In this document: positions 51,599 to 59,418 of the stretch, in pieces
Layout: each line of letters opens with the position of its first letter
How positions within the stretch are numbered: position 1 is the first letter of the stretch
Source of the DNA: Glutamicibacter nicotianae
Lineage (GTDB): Bacteria; Actinomycetota; Actinomycetes; Actinomycetales; Micrococcaceae
DNA: 64,000 nt
Assembly: GCF_006539525.1 (NCBI RefSeq)
Contig: NZ_BJNE01000001.1
Span: 372,001-436,000, forward strand
Direction of reading: 5' to 3'
Notes under the pieces: generated by a model
Told to the model about the DNA's origin: nothing
The model's input: the letters and a program-made list of their open reading frames with translations, nothing else
Databases searched by the model: none
Program-made: the position numbers and the translations under genes

Positions 51599-53022
51599 GC
51601 AATGGGAAGGCGAATGTCGTCGGGGCCGGCCCCAATGGGCTGGTCGCCGCGGCGGTGCTTGCGCAGAACGGTTTCGATGTCCAGGTCTTCGAGCGCAATG
51701 CCCATCCGGGCGGCGCCGCGGCCTCCGGCAGCACGCTGGGCGAGGGCACCATTGTGGATTTGGGAGCTGCCGCCCACCCCTTCGCCTACGGCAGCCCGGC
51801 ATTCGCGCATTTCGACCTGGCCGGCCACGGCCTGCAATGGGATTTCCACGATTACCCGCTGGCCCACCCGCTGGACGACGGCCCCTCGGTCTTCCTGCAC
51901 CAGAGCCTGGACGCCACCAGCAGGCAGTTCCCCGCCGATCGGAAGATCTGGCGGCTGCTGCATGGGCCGCTGGTGCGCAATCCGCAGGAGATCCTGGAGA
52001 ACGCCACCAGCCCGCTGCTGGGCATCCCGCCGCATCCGGTGCTGATGGCGCGCTTCGGGCTGCGCTCGCTGCCGCCGGCGAAGCTCCTGTCCGCCGCGGC
52101 CTTCCGCACCCGGCAGGCCGCGGCGCTCTTCGCCGGATCCAGCGCGCATTCCATGCTGCCGCTCGTCCACCCGTTCACCTCGGGATTCGGCGTGCTTTTC
52201 GGTGCCCTGGGCCAGTCCTGGGGGTGGCCGGTGGCGCACGGCGGCACCGGCAGCATTATCGACGCGCTGCTGCGGGTGCTCGATGGGTTGGACGTGCAGA
52301 TCCACACCGGGCACCAGATCACCAGCCTCGCCCAGCTTCCCGATGCCGAACTCACTTTCCTGGATGCCACGCCCCGCCAGGTGGTGCAGATCGCCGGCGG
52401 CCAGCTTCCGCCACGCCTGCGCCGCCGGTTCGAACGCTGGCGCTACGGCACCGCCGCCTTCAAGGTGGACTACCTGCTCGATGGCCCGATCCCCTGGCAG
52501 GATGCGCGCACCGCGCGGGCTGGCACCGTGCATGTGATCGGCGATGCCGCCGAGCTGGCCGCCGCCGAGCACCAGGTCGCCTCCGGGAAAATGCCCGACC
52601 GCCCCTTCGTTATGGTGGTCCAGCCTTCGAGCGCCGATGCCTCGCGCGCCCCGGCCGGCCGCCACGTCATCTGGTCCTACGCCCACGTGCCCCAGGGCCA
52701 TGCCGGGGATGCCGGTGCGCTCATCGATGCGCAGATCGAGCGGTTCGCGCCGGGCTTCAGGGACCGGATCGTGCAGCGGGTGGACACTTCCCCAGCGCAG
52801 CTACAGGCCTGGGATCCCAACCTGGTCGGCGGCGATATCGGCGGCGGATCACTGTCCGGCACCCAGCAATTCTTCCGCCCCTCCGCTTCGCCCAACCCAT
52901 ATTCGCTGGGCGTTCCGGGGTTGTACCTGTGCTCCTCTTCCACGCCTCCGGGCGGCGGGGTGCATGGGATGGCCGGCTGGCATGCGGCGCATCGGGCACT
53001 GCGCGAGCTTGGGCGCACCTGA
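51595..53022 (+). CDS. Phytoene-desaturase-like NAD(P)/FAD oxidoreductase
   Basis: A 475-residue flavoprotein of the CrtI/amine-oxidase group. The N-terminal dinucleotide fold is VVGAGPNGLVAAAVLAQNGFDVQVFERNAHPGG (residues about 8-40), and the C-terminal FAD contact segment is GLYLCSSSTPPGGGVHGMAGWHAA. It is most similar in layout to CrtI-related proteins lacking carotenoid partners. No carotenoid genes (crtE, crtB) are in the window, so the substrate is unknown. It is translationally coupled to the helical gene. Confidence 0.87.
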   Translation: MSNGKANVVGAGPNGLVAAAVLAQNGFDVQVFERNAHPGGAAASGSTLGEGTIVDLGAAAHPFAYGSPAFAHFDLAGHGLQWDFHDYPLAHPLDDGPSVFLHQSLDATSRQFPADRKIWRLLHGPLVRNPQEILENATSPLLGIPPHPVLMARFGLRSLPPAKLLSAAAFRTRQAAALFAGSSAHSMLPLVHPFTSGFGVLFGALGQSWGWPVAHGGTGSIIDALLRVLDGLDVQIHTGHQITSLAQLPDAELTFLDATPRQVVQIAGGQLPPRLRRRFERWRYGTAAFKVDYLLDGPIPWQDARTARAGTVHVIGDAAELAAAEHQVASGKMPDRPFVMVVQPSSADASRAPAGRHVIWSYAHVPQGHAGDAGALIDAQIERFAPGFRDRIVQRVDTSPAQLQAWDPNLVGGDIGGGSLSGTQQFFRPSASPNPYSLGVPGLYLCSSSTPPGGGVHGMAGWHAAHRALRELGRT

Positions 53023-53332
53023 GCCGATGATCAGCTTCCTTGGTTGCCGGCGATGGATCAGCGGCACGCAACTACATGGGCGAACCGATCCCGCGCAGCC
53101 CAAGCCAATTCCTGCAATAAAGCTTTTGACTAGCAAAAAATAAAGTCTGGGAATTTCCTCAGAATCGGGACGTGCGCACAAGAACTTGGTGGGCCAATGA
53201 TAATTTCATACCAAGTCCCCACCGCTTGGCGTATGGTCGACAGCGTCACTGCAGGCCATGCCGCCGCCTCAGGGGCCGGAAAACTGCATAGTTGAAGTGA
53301 GAAGTATCGTCTAGAAGTGGAGGGTAGTTCAC
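53023..53332. other. Intergenic region before the 53.3 kb gene
   Basis: About 310 bp with a local drop in GC from 53095. An inverted repeat, ACTTGGT (53184-53190) with ACCAAGT (53210-53216), is present. No gene or terminator is clear; the promoter of the next gene should lie here. Confidence 0.5.
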
Positions 53333-53776
53333 ATGCCAGGAAGGCTAGTCAGATCCCAGACCGCGGTGCGCGTTGCTGAGTTGCTGGGATCACGCGAGGG
53401 CAGAAGACATTTGGGCAATTATGGCTGGACCCAGGGAATGCCAGTGGTCATGACACAGCCTGAGGAATCGCTCGACGATGTCATGGGCCTGGTTTCGGTG
53501 CATAAGCGGCCGGTGCTGGTCGCGATGCTTGAAAAGCAGACCGAGGAGCTGAAATTCTTGCACATTTCCGAGCCTTCTCCAGTCTTGGAAGTGGTTCCGG
53601 CCAGTGCGCCGCGCAGCACGATCAAGGATTTGTTCGCGCAGGCCGAGCACAGCGGCATGGCCGCATTCCGCGTAAAGTACTGGCAGTACAGTGCGGTCGC
53701 CCACGCGGTGCCCCATTTCGACGCGAATGCTCCAGGACACAGGCACGCCGCACAGGAGTCCGGCAGCAGCTTTTAA
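53333..53776 (+). CDS. Unrecognised 147-residue protein
   Basis: A 147-residue soluble protein of no family I recognise. GGAGGG precedes the ATG. It is mixed alpha/beta with no Cys, no signal peptide and no known motif; the C-terminus is His/Gly/Ser-rich (HFDANAPGHRHAAQESGSSF). It is convergent with the glycosyltransferase operon and ends at a strong bidirectional terminator. Being a single gene with a good ribosome site, it is probably real. Confidence 0.65.
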   Translation: MPGRLVRSQTAVRVAELLGSREGRRHLGNYGWTQGMPVVMTQPEESLDDVMGLVSVHKRPVLVAMLEKQTEELKFLHISEPSPVLEVVPASAPRSTIKDLFAQAEHSGMAAFRVKYWQYSAVAHAVPHFDANAPGHRHAAQESGSSF

Positions 53777-53795
53777 CAGCTGGCAACGCTGCCAC

Positions 53796-53851
53796 TGGCA
53801 CAGCCCCCTGGTAATCTGCGCACCGCGCAGTTCACCAGGGGGCTGTTTCCA
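53796..53851. terminator. Bidirectional terminator
   Basis: ACAGCCCCCTGGT (53800-53812) pairs with ACCAGGGGGCTGT (53834-53846), enclosing an inner CTGCGC/GCGCAG stem; TTCC follows. It separates convergent genes. Confidence 0.88.
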
Positions 53852-53880
53852 TGCCAGGGACCAGGTCTGCTTGCTGGATG

Positions 53881-54615
53881 CTAGCCGGTGTTGAGCATCC
53901 GGTGTTCCAGCGCTGCCAGATAGTCCGCGAAGCCTTCGTCCAGCCGGCCGCGCAGGCGCCCAGAGGTGGTTGCCTGCAGCCGGGCCGTGGCCTGGACCCG
54001 GTAGCCGGCATGGCGCAAGGCTTCCACCAGTGCCACATCCTCCCGGGCCGCCAGCGGCTCGAAGCCTCCGACAGCCAGATAGGCGGCAGCGCACACGCCG
54101 AAGTTCGCGCCGTGGATATGGCCATGCCCCTCCACCGGTTGGTATTCCTGCTGCCAAAGGGCGAAGAGGTGCTCATCGAGTTCGCTGCGGTCCGGTTCCA
54201 CGGTTCCCGCTACCGCATCTGCCCCACCGGCGTGCAGGCGGGCAAAGCCCTGAAGCCAATGCTCTGGGACGCAGGTATCCGCGTCGGTGCTGGCCAGCCA
54301 GATGGCGCCCGGGTCGCCGGCCGCAGCGAGCAGGCCAAGGGCATGGCGTGCTCCGGCGGCCCGGCTCGCACCGACATTGCCGAAGCCCACCTGCTGCACG
54401 CTGATCCGCCAATCCTCGCTGGCATGCCGCCCGGCGATCTGCGCCGTGCCGTCCGTGCAGCTGTCGGCAACCACGATAACCCTGGACTGGATCTGCGGGC
54501 GGGCACACGCCAGTCGGTCCATGGCCGCGCGCACCGAATCCAGGCAACGGCCCAGGCGTTCTTCCTCGTCGCGGGCCGGGATGATCACCGCCATGGCCGC
54601 CAGCTGGCTACCCAT
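53881..54615 (-). CDS. Family 2 glycosyltransferase
   Basis: A 244-residue GT-A glycosyltransferase. MAVIIPARDEEERLGRCLDSVRA opens the nucleotide-sugar fold, and the metal-binding DxD is in ASTDADT (Asp111, Asp113). No membrane helix is visible, so it is probably cytoplasmic. The ATG at 54615 overlaps the stop of the upstream gene by 8 nt (ATGGGTAG), so it is translated together with it. Third gene of the acyl-CoA-dehydrogenase-like/PIG-L-methyltransferase/GT2 operon; acceptor unknown. Confidence 0.9.
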   Translation of the reverse strand: MGSQLAAMAVIIPARDEEERLGRCLDSVRAAMDRLACARPQIQSRVIVVADSCTDGTAQIAGRHASEDWRISVQQVGFGNVGASRAAGARHALGLLAAAGDPGAIWLASTDADTCVPEHWLQGFARLHAGGADAVAGTVEPDRSELDEHLFALWQQEYQPVEGHGHIHGANFGVCAAAYLAVGGFEPLAAREDVALVEALRHAGYRVQATARLQATTSGRLRGRLDEGFADYLAALEHRMLNTG

Positions 54616-55978
54616 GGGCACCAGCTGGCTTGCGCAGTATTTCAAGCAGGAAATCGGCTTCGCGATGCTCCACGATGCGCTCCCACCCCAGCTGGCCCGC
54701 CATGCGATGGACTTCTTCCCCGTCCAGCGGCCAGCCTTCAATGGGATGCAGCCAATGGCAGACCACCAGCTCTCCGCCGGCTTGAAGTGCCGCCGCGCTG
54801 GCGGCGAGCACCTGCTCCAGTTCGTCGGCGGCCAGGAAGTAGCCCATCTCGCTGAGCACCACCAGCTGCAAGCTGCCCGGCTCCAGTTGCGGAAATTGCC
54901 GGGGCACCGTGGCCTGCAGCAATTCGACGTGGTCCATTCCGGCCACGGCCCGCCTCGCCTGGGCCAACGCGGTGGCGCTGGCATCGACCGCCAGCAGGCG
55001 CGTGCTGCGGCGGGCCAGTTCGGCGCTCTGCACACCGATGGAGCAGCCCAGCTCCAGCACCGCCGCATACCGTTCCTGTGGCAGGCAGGCGAGCAGGATC
55101 TGCTGCTTGCGCCGCTCATAGCGGCTGCTGCGGTATTCCCACGGATCCTCGCGCTCCCCGTAGAGCTCGTCGAATACTGCCGGAGCCGATGCGGCATCCC
55201 TGTGGCCGGGCCAGGTGGCGCGGAAGATCTCGGCACCGCGGGAAAAATGCTGCAGGAAGCCTTCGCTAAGGAGGACTTCGTCTCCTGGCAGGGCGGACAG
55301 CGGCGTGGTTTGGGAACGGTGGGCCTCCAGGGCGCGGGCCTTGGCATCCGTGCTGGAAGCATCCAGGGCCAGCCGGAACCAATGCCTGAAGCTGGGCTGC
55401 CGGTCCGGTTGCGCCCAGTGCCAGAACCAGATGGGGAATTCCAGGTGGCAGGCATTGTGCGCCAGGGCGCAGTCCGCGGCGAGCAGACCGAGGATTTCGT
55501 GGTCCGGGTGCCCGTCGCCGCGGTAGGTGCTGGCGATTAGGCAGCGCTCGCCGGCGTGCTGCTCAAGGGCTGCGCGGATCGGCTCCTGCTGCGCTGCGAG
55601 TTTCCCGTCGTCCAGGCCCAAGCAGTGCAGATGCAGCGTTCCGCTGCGCGGTCCCTGTGCGCGCAGCATGTCCATGGCCTCGGCCAGTTCGGCGTGGCGC
55701 AGCGCGGCCAACTGGGCCGCGGAGTGTGTGGTGGAGTCCGGATGCGATGCTTCCCCGAAGCTGCAGACGATCACGTGGACATCGGTCCCCTGGCCAAGCG
55801 CCATGCGGATCAGCCCTCCGGCTCCCAGCGTCTCGTCATCCGGGTGGGCGGCCAGAACAATCACCGATGCCATTGCGTGGAAGAGCTTCTCCGGATCCAG
55901 TGCGGCGATCTGCTCAAGCCCAGCTTGCTGCCAGCAGCTTGCAGAGGTTCCCTGGTCCTGATGCGTGAAGTTCACCAT
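54608..55978 (-). CDS. Fused PIG-L deacetylase and class I SAM methyltransferase
   Basis: A 456-residue two-domain enzyme. The N-terminal PIG-L (LmbE) deacetylase has AAHPDDE (45-49) and GDGHPDHE (157-160), the usual zinc-site pieces. The C-terminal methyltransferase begins about residue 270, with SAM motif I VLELGCSIG (307-315) and the LSEMGYFL segment also found in NodS-like N-methyltransferases. Expected reaction: remove an N-acyl group from a sugar and then methylate, perhaps the exposed amine (inference). It overlaps the preceding gene by 7 nt and the following by 8 nt. Confidence 0.9.
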   Translation of the reverse strand: MVNFTHQDQGTSASCWQQAGLEQIAALDPEKLFHAMASVIVLAAHPDDETLGAGGLIRMALGQGTDVHVIVCSFGEASHPDSTTHSAAQLAALRHAELAEAMDMLRAQGPRSGTLHLHCLGLDDGKLAAQQEPIRAALEQHAGERCLIASTYRGDGHPDHEILGLLAADCALAHNACHLEFPIWFWHWAQPDRQPSFRHWFRLALDASSTDAKARALEAHRSQTTPLSALPGDEVLLSEGFLQHFSRGAEIFRATWPGHRDAASAPAVFDELYGEREDPWEYRSSRYERRKQQILLACLPQERYAAVLELGCSIGVQSAELARRSTRLLAVDASATALAQARRAVAGMDHVELLQATVPRQFPQLEPGSLQLVVLSEMGYFLAADELEQVLAASAAALQAGGELVVCHWLHPIEGWPLDGEEVHRMAGQLGWERIVEHREADFLLEILRKPAGAHG

Positions 55979-57033
55979 GCGCTGCCACCTTCCTTGCCGG
56001 CACGGTCCGCAATCAGCTGGCCCAGCGCCGCGTCATCGCGGGCCGCGTGGTGCTGGCGCAGATAGATGCCCAGGTCTGCTGCGCGCCGCGCATGCTCCTC
56101 ATCGGCGGTCAGCGGGCCCGGGCCGGTAGACTCGCCGCTGAGCTGCAAGATGCGGGTGCAGGCCCAGGCCACCTGGCCGCGGATCCGATAGGCGGCAATG
56201 GCATCCAATTCTCCGTCATCCGCCAGCCTGGCTGCATGTTCCAACAGCGCGGCGCTGCCGGCGAGCAAGCGGTCCGCTTCGCCGAGCCAAGCAAGGGCCA
56301 GCTGATCCGGGGTACGCGCTTGGGCGCTGCGCTGCAGATGGCGGTAGATTCCCACCGCTCCCCCGAACCAGCAGGCGGCAACACCGACGCCGCCAACGGC
56401 GAACCCCGGGCGGGACAGGTACCAGCCAGCGTCTTGCACCGGTTGGGCCGGTACTCCGGTGAAGTCCACGGAACCGCTGGGCAGCTGGGCCATGCCACGG
56501 CTGACCCAGGCACCTGTCGCCGGTTCAACGCCGGGGTGACGCAGGGAAACCATGAACAAGCGGTCTCCCTCCGGTGTTCGGGCGGTGACCAATGCATGCG
56601 TCAGCGCGGCGGCCAAGGAGCACCAGGGCTTCGTGCCATTCAGCTCCCACTCTCCGCCGGATTGGCGGACCGCTTCCAGCGTGGTGGTGGGCGACTGCGC
56701 GGCGAAGACGCCCCATGAGGTGCCTGCCGGCCACGGCATGCCCGCCTGGCTCAGGATTCCGGCTGCATCCAGATGCGGTTCCAGCGTCCTGGCCGCAACC
56801 AGGTCGGTGGCGGCCACGGACGCCAGCAGCTCCCAGAGCCGCTGCGTCTGGCCAGCGGCTGGGACCGGAGGATCTTCCCCCGAGCCTTCCAGCACGCGCA
56901 GCATCGCGTCCGGGTTGCCCTCGCAGCGCACGGCGGCCGCACGCACCGCTTCTTCGGCGCCCCACCATAACTCGCTGTTGCGGGGGCGGGATCCTCGTTC
57001 GGCTGCACTAAACGACACCGGCCGCTGGTCCAT
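55972..57033 (-). CDS. Acyl-CoA-dehydrogenase-like flavoprotein
   Basis: A 353-residue protein of the acyl-CoA dehydrogenase fold, a little short for the family (about 380). The central FAD/substrate segment GGEWELNGTKPWCSLAAALTHALV is present. The C-terminus reads IYLRQHHAARDDAALGQLIADR; the usual catalytic YEG context with its Glu is missing, as in flavin monooxygenases of this fold and other divergent members. AAGGAG precedes the ATG at 57033. First gene of an overlapping three-gene operon. Confidence 0.8.
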   Translation of the reverse strand: MDQRPVSFSAAERGSRPRNSELWWGAEEAVRAAAVRCEGNPDAMLRVLEGSGEDPPVPAAGQTQRLWELLASVAATDLVAARTLEPHLDAAGILSQAGMPWPAGTSWGVFAAQSPTTTLEAVRQSGGEWELNGTKPWCSLAAALTHALVTARTPEGDRLFMVSLRHPGVEPATGAWVSRGMAQLPSGSVDFTGVPAQPVQDAGWYLSRPGFAVGGVGVAACWFGGAVGIYRHLQRSAQARTPDQLALAWLGEADRLLAGSAALLEHAARLADDGELDAIAAYRIRGQVAWACTRILQLSGESTGPGPLTADEEHARRAADLGIYLRQHHAARDDAALGQLIADRAGKEGGSAW

Positions 57034-57293
57034 CAGCTCTCCTTCTCTGCGCGGAACTTTTGGCCAGTCTAGGTCACGGCCCATTCTTGCCCGGCCCAGC
57101 TGAATGACTCCTGATAACCGCAAAGGACCACGCAACGCAGCGAGCCAGCTTATGGGATTGGTCGCCGCGAAGGCGGCATTGTGATGATCTGCAAAGTTGG
57201 CCGCAAGCAAACTTTCAGCTTCGGGACCTCGATTTGCAATCTGCCCTATAGTTCAAATTGTCAGTAACCAGATCCACACAGGAGGTAAGAATC

Positions 57294-57485
57294 ATGGGAA
57301 TTGGAGACAAGATCCAGAACAAGGCCCAGGAAGTATCTGGCAAGGCCAAGGAGGCCTACGGCGATGCCACTGATAATGAGCGTCTGCAAGCCGAAGGCGT
57401 GAAGGACCAGGCCGCAGCCAAGGCAAAGCAGGCAGGTGAACACGTCAAGGACGCCGCCAAGGATGTCAGAGACGACCTGTCCTAA
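57294..57485 (+). CDS. CsbD family stress protein
   Basis: A 63-residue hydrophilic protein (MGIGDKIQNKAQEVSGKAKEAYGDATDNERLQAEG). CsbD-family proteins are induced by general stress; their mechanism is not known. A GGAGG ribosome site lies 9 nt before the ATG. It is highly charged, helical and likely disordered until bound. It stands between two strong hairpins, next to a PNPOx-like and a catalase gene. Confidence 0.93.
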   Translation: MGIGDKIQNKAQEVSGKAKEAYGDATDNERLQAEGVKDQAAAKAKQAGEHVKDAAKDVRDDLS

Positions 57486-57496
57486 ACCGCACTACC

Positions 57497-57534
57497 GGCT
57501 ATGCCCCATGGATGCGTATCCATGGGGCATAGCT
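57497..57534 (+). terminator. Terminator after the CsbD gene
   Basis: A 16-bp perfect stem, 57498-57513 with 57518-57533, around GCGT. It ends the short csbD-type transcript. Confidence 0.9.
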
Positions 57535-57559
57535 CTGCGCCAGGCAATGTGCACAGCGA

Positions 57560-57603
57560 TACGGCCGCTGCTCCGGGAATTCGGAGCAGCGGCCGTTTGC
57601 GGT
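57560..57603. terminator. Second terminator hairpin before PNPOx gene
   Basis: A perfect 15-bp stem, ACGGCCGCTGCTCCG (57561-57575) with 57582-57596, followed by TTTGCGGTTTTT. It serves the minus-strand PNPOx gene and backs up the CsbD terminator. Confidence 0.87.
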
Positions 57604-57613
57604 TTTTGGCGCC

Positions 57614-58090
57614 CTAGAGTTCGACGCTATTCGAGTCCCCGGGCTCGGCGGGTTTTCCGGTGAGTTTCTGCTTCACCCAGCCGGCCATCAGGCTCGCTGC
57701 CCCACCGGGGTTCTCCCAGTATTCAGCGGAGTCGGCATCGATGCGCAGCAGCACAGTCTGCGCAGATTCCGGGCCTTCGCTGGCGAAGGTCTCCACCGCG
57801 GCGTTCCACAGCTCCTTCTTCTTGGCGACATCGAGCACCACCTCGGCGTGGCCGCTGACCGACATCCACGCCTTGGATCCGCTGAACGCGGCATTGACCA
57901 GTCCCTGGGCCCGGATTTCCTTGACAATCCCGGCGTCGGCGGCAGAGAAGAACCAGAGCTCTCCTTCGTCGGTGGCTTCAATCAGCGTCAGGGGGCGGCT
58001 GGCCAGCCGTCCAGCGCTGTGGGTTGTGACCATGGCGATCCGCATGTCCTTGATGATGCTGATGACTTTGCTTGCTTCGTCGTTGGCCAT
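57614..58090 (-). CDS. PNPOx-like general stress protein
   Basis: A 158-residue split-barrel FMN-binding protein of the pyridoxamine-5'-phosphate-oxidase-like family, similar to general stress protein 26. Seen: AMVTTHSAGRLASRPLTLIEATDEGELWFFS, and VSGHAEVVLDVAKKKELW with WENPGG near the end. The start is the ATG at 58090 with AAGGAG. It is probably a flavin-dependent oxidoreductase or FMN carrier; the exact substrate is unknown. It lies among other stress genes. Confidence 0.88.
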   Translation of the reverse strand: MANDEASKVISIIKDMRIAMVTTHSAGRLASRPLTLIEATDEGELWFFSAADAGIVKEIRAQGLVNAAFSGSKAWMSVSGHAEVVLDVAKKKELWNAAVETFASEGPESAQTVLLRIDADSAEYWENPGGAASLMAGWVKQKLTGKPAEPGDSNSVEL

Positions 58091-58192
58091 GATGAGCTCC
58101 TTTGTCTTGGAATAATCTGGTCGTTTCACACGCTACCGAGGTGCCGGCCCGCGCCAAGGGGCGCCCAGGCGATTGCCAGCTTCGGCTCCTGC

Positions 58193-59323
58193 TCAGCTTT
58201 CCGGGTTCCGTCTGGAATCCGGATCCGCTTGCTCTTCGGCGTCCAGCTCGCTGGCAAAGCGCAGCTGCCGCCCGTCGCTGATGTCCTGCTCTTCTTCTTC
58301 CTCCTGCTTCATGCTGGCCTTGGTATCCCGCGGCGGAAGCTGGACCGAGCGCTCGGCGGCAATCCCCGCCTGCAGCTGGCGCCCGCGCTCGGCTTCCGCG
58401 TCGAAGACCGCGCCGAACAGCAGCGACAGGTTGGCGATCCACAGCCACAGCAGCAGCACGATGACCCCGCCGATGGCACCGTAGGTCTTGTTGTAGTTGC
58501 CGAAGTTCGAAACGTAGAAGAAGAAGCCGACGGTCGCCACCGCCAGCACGAGCAGCGCGATGGCCGAGCCCAGGCTGATCCAGCGGAACTTCGGTTGCTT
58601 CACATTGGGAGCCCCGTAGTAGAGCACGGCCACCAGCACAATCGCGCACAGCACGATCACCGGCCATTTGGCGATATTCCAGATCGCCACCGCGCCCTCG
58701 CCCAGCCCCATGGCGTTGCCCAGCGCCTGGGCCAGAGGACCGGAGACGATCAGCAGCATCCCCAGCACGGACACGGCCACAAGAAGTACCAGTGTCAGCA
58801 GCAGCATCAGCGGGCGGAGCTTGTAGAACGGGCGGCCTTCGTCCACCTCATAGATCTGGTTCATGGCCCGTCCGAACGTCCCGACATACCCCGAGGCGCT
58901 CCATAGCGCACCGAGCAGACCGGCAATCAGCGCAAAGCCTGCCGACGGGGCCGACGCCAGCTGCTCGATGGGCTGGCGCAGGGTTTCGACCACTTCCTTG
59001 CTGGCCAGTTCCTGGATCAGCGAAAGGATGTTGCGGGTCATGTTCTCCGCCTGGCCGGCAACTCCGAGCAGGGAGACTACCGCCAGCAGGGCCGGGAAAA
59101 TGGAGAGCATCGCGAAATAGGTCAGCGAGGCCGCCATATCCGTGCATTTCTTCCGGGAGAATTCCCTGATGGAGCGCTTGGCCGCGTACTTCCATGACCG
59201 CGGGTGCATGTCCGGAGGGGAATCGGGCTTGGATCGGGCATCGGGTGCCGGAGCACGCCTGGCTTTCGCAGCCGTTGCGCCCGCGCTGCCTTTTCCATCA
59301 TGGCTCTCGGATTCTGAAGTCAT
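58193..59323 (-). CDS. YihY/BrkB-family membrane protein
   Basis: A 376-residue membrane protein with about six hydrophobic helices, flanked by hydrophilic termini (an N-terminal region of about 50 residues and a C-terminal Glu-rich region with a run of Glu near residue 350). The YihY signature is visible: MAASLTYFAMLSIFPALLAVVSLLG and NYNKTYGAIGGVIVLLLWLWIANLSLLFGAVFDAE. Formerly annotated as ribonuclease BN, which it is not; the function is unknown. The ATG at 59323 is preceded by GAGGAG. Confidence 0.92.
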   Translation of the reverse strand: MTSESESHDGKGSAGATAAKARRAPAPDARSKPDSPPDMHPRSWKYAAKRSIREFSRKKCTDMAASLTYFAMLSIFPALLAVVSLLGVAGQAENMTRNILSLIQELASKEVVETLRQPIEQLASAPSAGFALIAGLLGALWSASGYVGTFGRAMNQIYEVDEGRPFYKLRPLMLLLTLVLLVAVSVLGMLLIVSGPLAQALGNAMGLGEGAVAIWNIAKWPVIVLCAIVLVAVLYYGAPNVKQPKFRWISLGSAIALLVLAVATVGFFFYVSNFGNYNKTYGAIGGVIVLLLWLWIANLSLLFGAVFDAEAERGRQLQAGIAAERSVQLPPRDTKASMKQEEEEEQDISDGRQLRFASELDAEEQADPDSRRNPES

Positions 59324-59418
59324 GTGCAAATCTCCTCAACAATTACTTGTGCCAGCGGGCAGCGCTGGCGCAGGCGCACCAGCTGATGCACCTGCCGCGC
59401 CGCACCCGCCTGGCTGCG

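Noticed and set aside
53881-55455. Minus-strand reading that extends the GT2 gene upstream to about 524 codons
   Set aside because: The extension runs out of frame through the PIG-L/methyltransferase gene and is Arg/Trp-rich shadow sequence; the ATG at 54615 is the true start.
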